Origin: Paenibacillus lignilyticus
GTDB taxonomy: Bacteria > Bacillota > Bacilli > Paenibacillales > Paenibacillaceae
Length of the DNA: 64,000 nucleotides
Direction: 5' to 3'
Assembly: GCF_017942085.1 (NCBI RefSeq)
Contig: NZ_JAGKSP010000001.1
Span: 1,054,001-1,118,000 of the forward strand
The notes under the pieces are model-generated. The model saw only the letters and a list, made by a program, of their open reading frames with translations. It did no database searches and was not told the DNA's origin. The stretch's first letter is position 1; each line of letters begins with the position of its first letter. Of the stretch, positions 61,928 through 64,000 are shown piece by piece. The translations under genes were made by a program, and so were the position numbers.

Positions 61928-63292
61928 CTACAACTGTTCGGCAACCTGAACGGGCGCGATAATCGGCAGGCCCTCAGGCAGCATGCCGAGCTGCTCCTCC
62001 GTCACCAGTCCTGCGGGCTTCCACTGCAAGCACCACGCCTCTGCTGCTTTCGCGCTGGCCACGCGGCGCCGAACGCCGTTCTCGACCACATAGAAGCTGC
62101 CGTCCGCGCCAGCAGCCGTAACCCCTTGCAACGTCGGTGAGCCATCGAGGCTTCTTCCGAGCCAGCCTGCTTCCACCGCTTCGGCCGCAATGCTCTCCCC
62201 AATCGGCCAGCGGCGCAAATCCACTTGCGAGAGCCGAACAATAGGCAGGGCAACTTGGCCTGCAATTGGACGACGCATCCCGCCTTCCACCCAGTAGAGC
62301 GCTCCTGACACACCGCGAACGACGACGTATTGAGGAAAGAAAGCCGACTCCCCTTGCGCCATATCCAACGAAGCATGCACAGCCTGAACTTGATGGACAA
62401 GATCGTGAGGGTTGCCCCATTTCTCCACATATACCTGCAGATTATGGTCGTTAACCTCAACAATCTTTTCTCCAAGCGCCTTCATGCTGACGCTGCCGAA
62501 ATGATGAATGAACGAATCGCGCGCGATCGCGAGCCCATACCCCTGCAAGCGAACGCGGATATTGTAATCGTCATCCTCATAGTTGCCGATTCGGTAGCCC
62601 TCGTCCAGATAGCCGGTTCGATCCCACAGCTCGCGTCGAAACAGCAGACAGAAGCCCGTTAATCGGTCGGTTCGCTGCCATTTAGCCGGGTTTGGAATAT
62701 TATATAGTCTTGCGAACGGAGCAATCCCCTTCACGCTCTTGTAGGGAACTTCAATGCGCTGGTCACCGCTGATATAGTTCGTCACGGGGCCAACCATGCC
62801 GATTGCGGGATCACTGTTTAAGCAAGCCATCATATTATCGAGCCAACGCTCCGTCACGATCGTATCGTTGTTGAGCATCATCAAATAAGAGCCCTTTGCC
62901 ATCATCATACCGATATTTGTCGCACCGGCGAACCCGCGATTGCTCTCCAGCAGCCGATACCGCACCCGGTTGCCGAGCCCGCGCAGATAAGCAGCCGTGC
63001 CGTCCGTTGACGCATTGTCCACGATAATGATTTCATAGGCGCTGCCCGTGTGCCGCTCGATGCTGGCAATGCATTTCTTCAAGAAATCCACTTTGTTGTA
63101 GCTTGGAATGATGATGCTGGTGCCTTCAAAATAAGTACCGAAGCCAAAGTACCCCGTGCGGACGCCTTCCTGATAGCCGGCTTCCATTCCGATTGGAAAC
63201 CGGCTGGATTTCTTCGTCTTGCGAGCCGCAGAGGTACTCGTAGCCGCCGTCGATTTCTTCCGCTTGCGATGTCCATGCGCTTGCCTTCTCAT
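61928..63292 (-). CDS. Glycosyltransferase family 2 with tetrad tag and C-terminal surface-type repeats
   Basis: 454 aa, AGGAGAGGG upstream. Three parts. Residues 1-34 are polybasic (GHRKRKKS, AARKTKKSSRF), followed by tetrads GMEA-GYQE-GVRT-GYFG. Residues ~57-310 are a GT2 domain: SIIIPSYNKVDFLKKCI, VDNASTDGT, MMLNNDTIVTERWLDNM, GYRIGNYEDDDYNIR. Residues ~325-450 hold two copies of a YxVExGxRR motif (ALYWVEGGMRRPI and SFYVVENGVRRRV), a beta-hairpin repeat seen in some surface proteins. It lies between a GT-D gene and the small helical genes. Confidence 0.87.
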   Translation of the reverse strand: MRRQAHGHRKRKKSTAATSTSAARKTKKSSRFPIGMEAGYQEGVRTGYFGFGTYFEGTSIIIPSYNKVDFLKKCIASIERHTGSAYEIIIVDNASTDGTAAYLRGLGNRVRYRLLESNRGFAGATNIGMMMAKGSYLMMLNNDTIVTERWLDNMMACLNSDPAIGMVGPVTNYISGDQRIEVPYKSVKGIAPFARLYNIPNPAKWQRTDRLTGFCLLFRRELWDRTGYLDEGYRIGNYEDDDYNIRVRLQGYGLAIARDSFIHHFGSVSMKALGEKIVEVNDHNLQVYVEKWGNPHDLVHQVQAVHASLDMAQGESAFFPQYVVVRGVSGALYWVEGGMRRPIAGQVALPIVRLSQVDLRRWPIGESIAAEAVEAGWLGRSLDGSPTLQGVTAAGADGSFYVVENGVRRRVASAKAAEAWCLQWKPAGLVTEEQLGMLPEGLPIIAPVQVAEQL

Positions 63293-63313
63293 TCGCTCTG
63301 CCCTCTCCTGTCT

Positions 63314-63982
63314 TTAATGCGTAAGCGCAACCTGACCCTTCACGATGGCATCTGCCATATGGCCAAAATCAAGCGCTGTCTTGCCCCGCTCGTGCGCGAT
63401 CCGAGTGCAAATCATAACGGCTGCAATTCCCGCGGATACGAGCGCCAAATCAAATTCCACATGTCTGCTCTCCAAGATGACGCGTTCCACATCGCGCACT
63501 CCCCGTACCGGGCTGATGAGCCCCGACACGATGAATCCCCGTTCCGAGAGCATATGCGCCAGCGCCGGAGCCGCATTGCCGATGACGAGCAGCTGCTTGC
63601 CGGCGAGCAGGCTGCCGAGCAGACCGGTTTGGGAAAGCCCGTAATTGACCGTCGAGTTCGTCATCCGAAGCGTCGCAGGGTCAAGATGATGCGCGCGAAA
63701 CACCGGATGCAGCAGCGGGTGAAAATGTTTCCTGCGCGCCAGCGGCACACCGACGACATGCGCATGGCGTATGGCGTGCAAGAGCTGATCACGCGCCAGC
63801 AGATCCGGCGGATTCACGCCGGCGTAAGGCAGAAAGGTGCCTTCCCGCTGGATCGTAGCGGTGTCGTAGACGGCATCTTGCGCCAGCGTCAGCAGTTCCC
63901 CGTCACCAAGCCTGACGACCGCGCACGGTCTGCGCTCATGAATGGCCTGTTCCATCTCGGCATACACCTCGTGAACATCCAT
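63314..63982 (-). CDS. GT-D fold glycosyltransferase (DUF1792 type)
   Basis: 222 aa. AVVRLGDGELLTL near the start and KTALDFGHMADAI near the end are the two conserved spots of the GT-D fold, first described in the streptococcal Fap1 glycosylation enzyme. LLVIGNAAPALAHML and LALVSAGIAAVMI form the Rossmann core. GT-D enzymes add a hexose to an already glycosylated protein. It lies 21 bases before the GT2 gene. The ribosome binding site is weak, so the start at 63982 is provisional. Confidence 0.8.
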   Translation of the reverse strand: MDVHEVYAEMEQAIHERRPCAVVRLGDGELLTLAQDAVYDTATIQREGTFLPYAGVNPPDLLARDQLLHAIRHAHVVGVPLARRKHFHPLLHPVFRAHHLDPATLRMTNSTVNYGLSQTGLLGSLLAGKQLLVIGNAAPALAHMLSERGFIVSGLISPVRGVRDVERVILESRHVEFDLALVSAGIAAVMICTRIAHERGKTALDFGHMADAIVKGQVALTH

Positions 63983-64000
63983 GAGAGGCAGACATCTCGG

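Noticed and set aside
1..64000. rRNA, tRNA, insertion sequences, prophage
   Set aside because: No matching conserved stems, transposase motifs or phage genes were seen on either strand.

Overview
The window reads as chromosome of a spore-forming, sugar-scavenging member of the Firmicutes, most like Paenibacillus or a close relative such as Cohnella. The grounds are: Lpl/Ytc-type sugar ABC transporters paired with YesM/YesN-type and AraC-type regulators, large multi-domain glycoside hydrolases, CgeB-type spore-surface glycosyltransferases, a FapR operator, catabolite (cre) sites, a cold-inducible YdjO protein, strong AGGAGG ribosome binding sites and frequent TTG/GTG starts. No rRNA, tRNA, phage, insertion sequence or CRISPR array was seen.

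Layout. 1-208: edge of a sensor kinase. 345-4981: a secreted alpha-amylase-fold enzyme with four discoidin domains and a GH43 enzyme, each with a -10 box followed by a cre site. 5097-9594: DUF212 membrane protein, FapR-controlled fabH, a J-like membrane protein and glycerol-1-phosphate dehydrogenase. 9776-12497: two glycosyltransferases convergent with a sulfotransferase. 12958-20238: AraC regulator, GH116 enzyme, lipoprotein and an apionate-lactonase-like protein. 20302-21961: pyroglutamyl peptidase and small proteins. 22821-29961: a complete sugar-uptake locus (kinase, regulator, two permeases, binding protein). 30094-37499: a DinB-Nudix fusion, a GH87-type beta-helix enzyme, a CAP protein, an acetyltransferase and an ABC-F ATPase.

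38141-46887 is one long minus-strand operon for a surface glycan. It holds two CgeB-type transferases, a GT4, a nucleotide-sugar set (2-epimerase, 4,6-dehydratase, two reductases, mostly with overlapping start and stop codons) and a GT2. 47916-57783 holds a chemoreceptor and a second sugar ABC transporter with an AraC-type and a GntR/LacI-type regulator. 58046-60478 is a c-di-GMP-I riboswitch in front of a GGDEF-EAL protein. 60536-63982 is a second surface-glycan operon: GT-D, GT2, three small helical proteins and a small basic protein made of glycine-aromatic tetrads.

Two things stand out beyond ordinary annotation. First, intergenic arrays of 23-nt palindromes recur at five or more places with different stem sequences but the same 51/62-bp spacing (113-bp period). 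Other intergenic repeats in the window also use a 51-bp period. Second, three glycosyltransferases and one small protein share a polybasic stretch followed by (Gly/Ala)-aromatic-x-x tetrads, a glycine-zipper-like tag that may hold a spore-surface glycosylation complex together.
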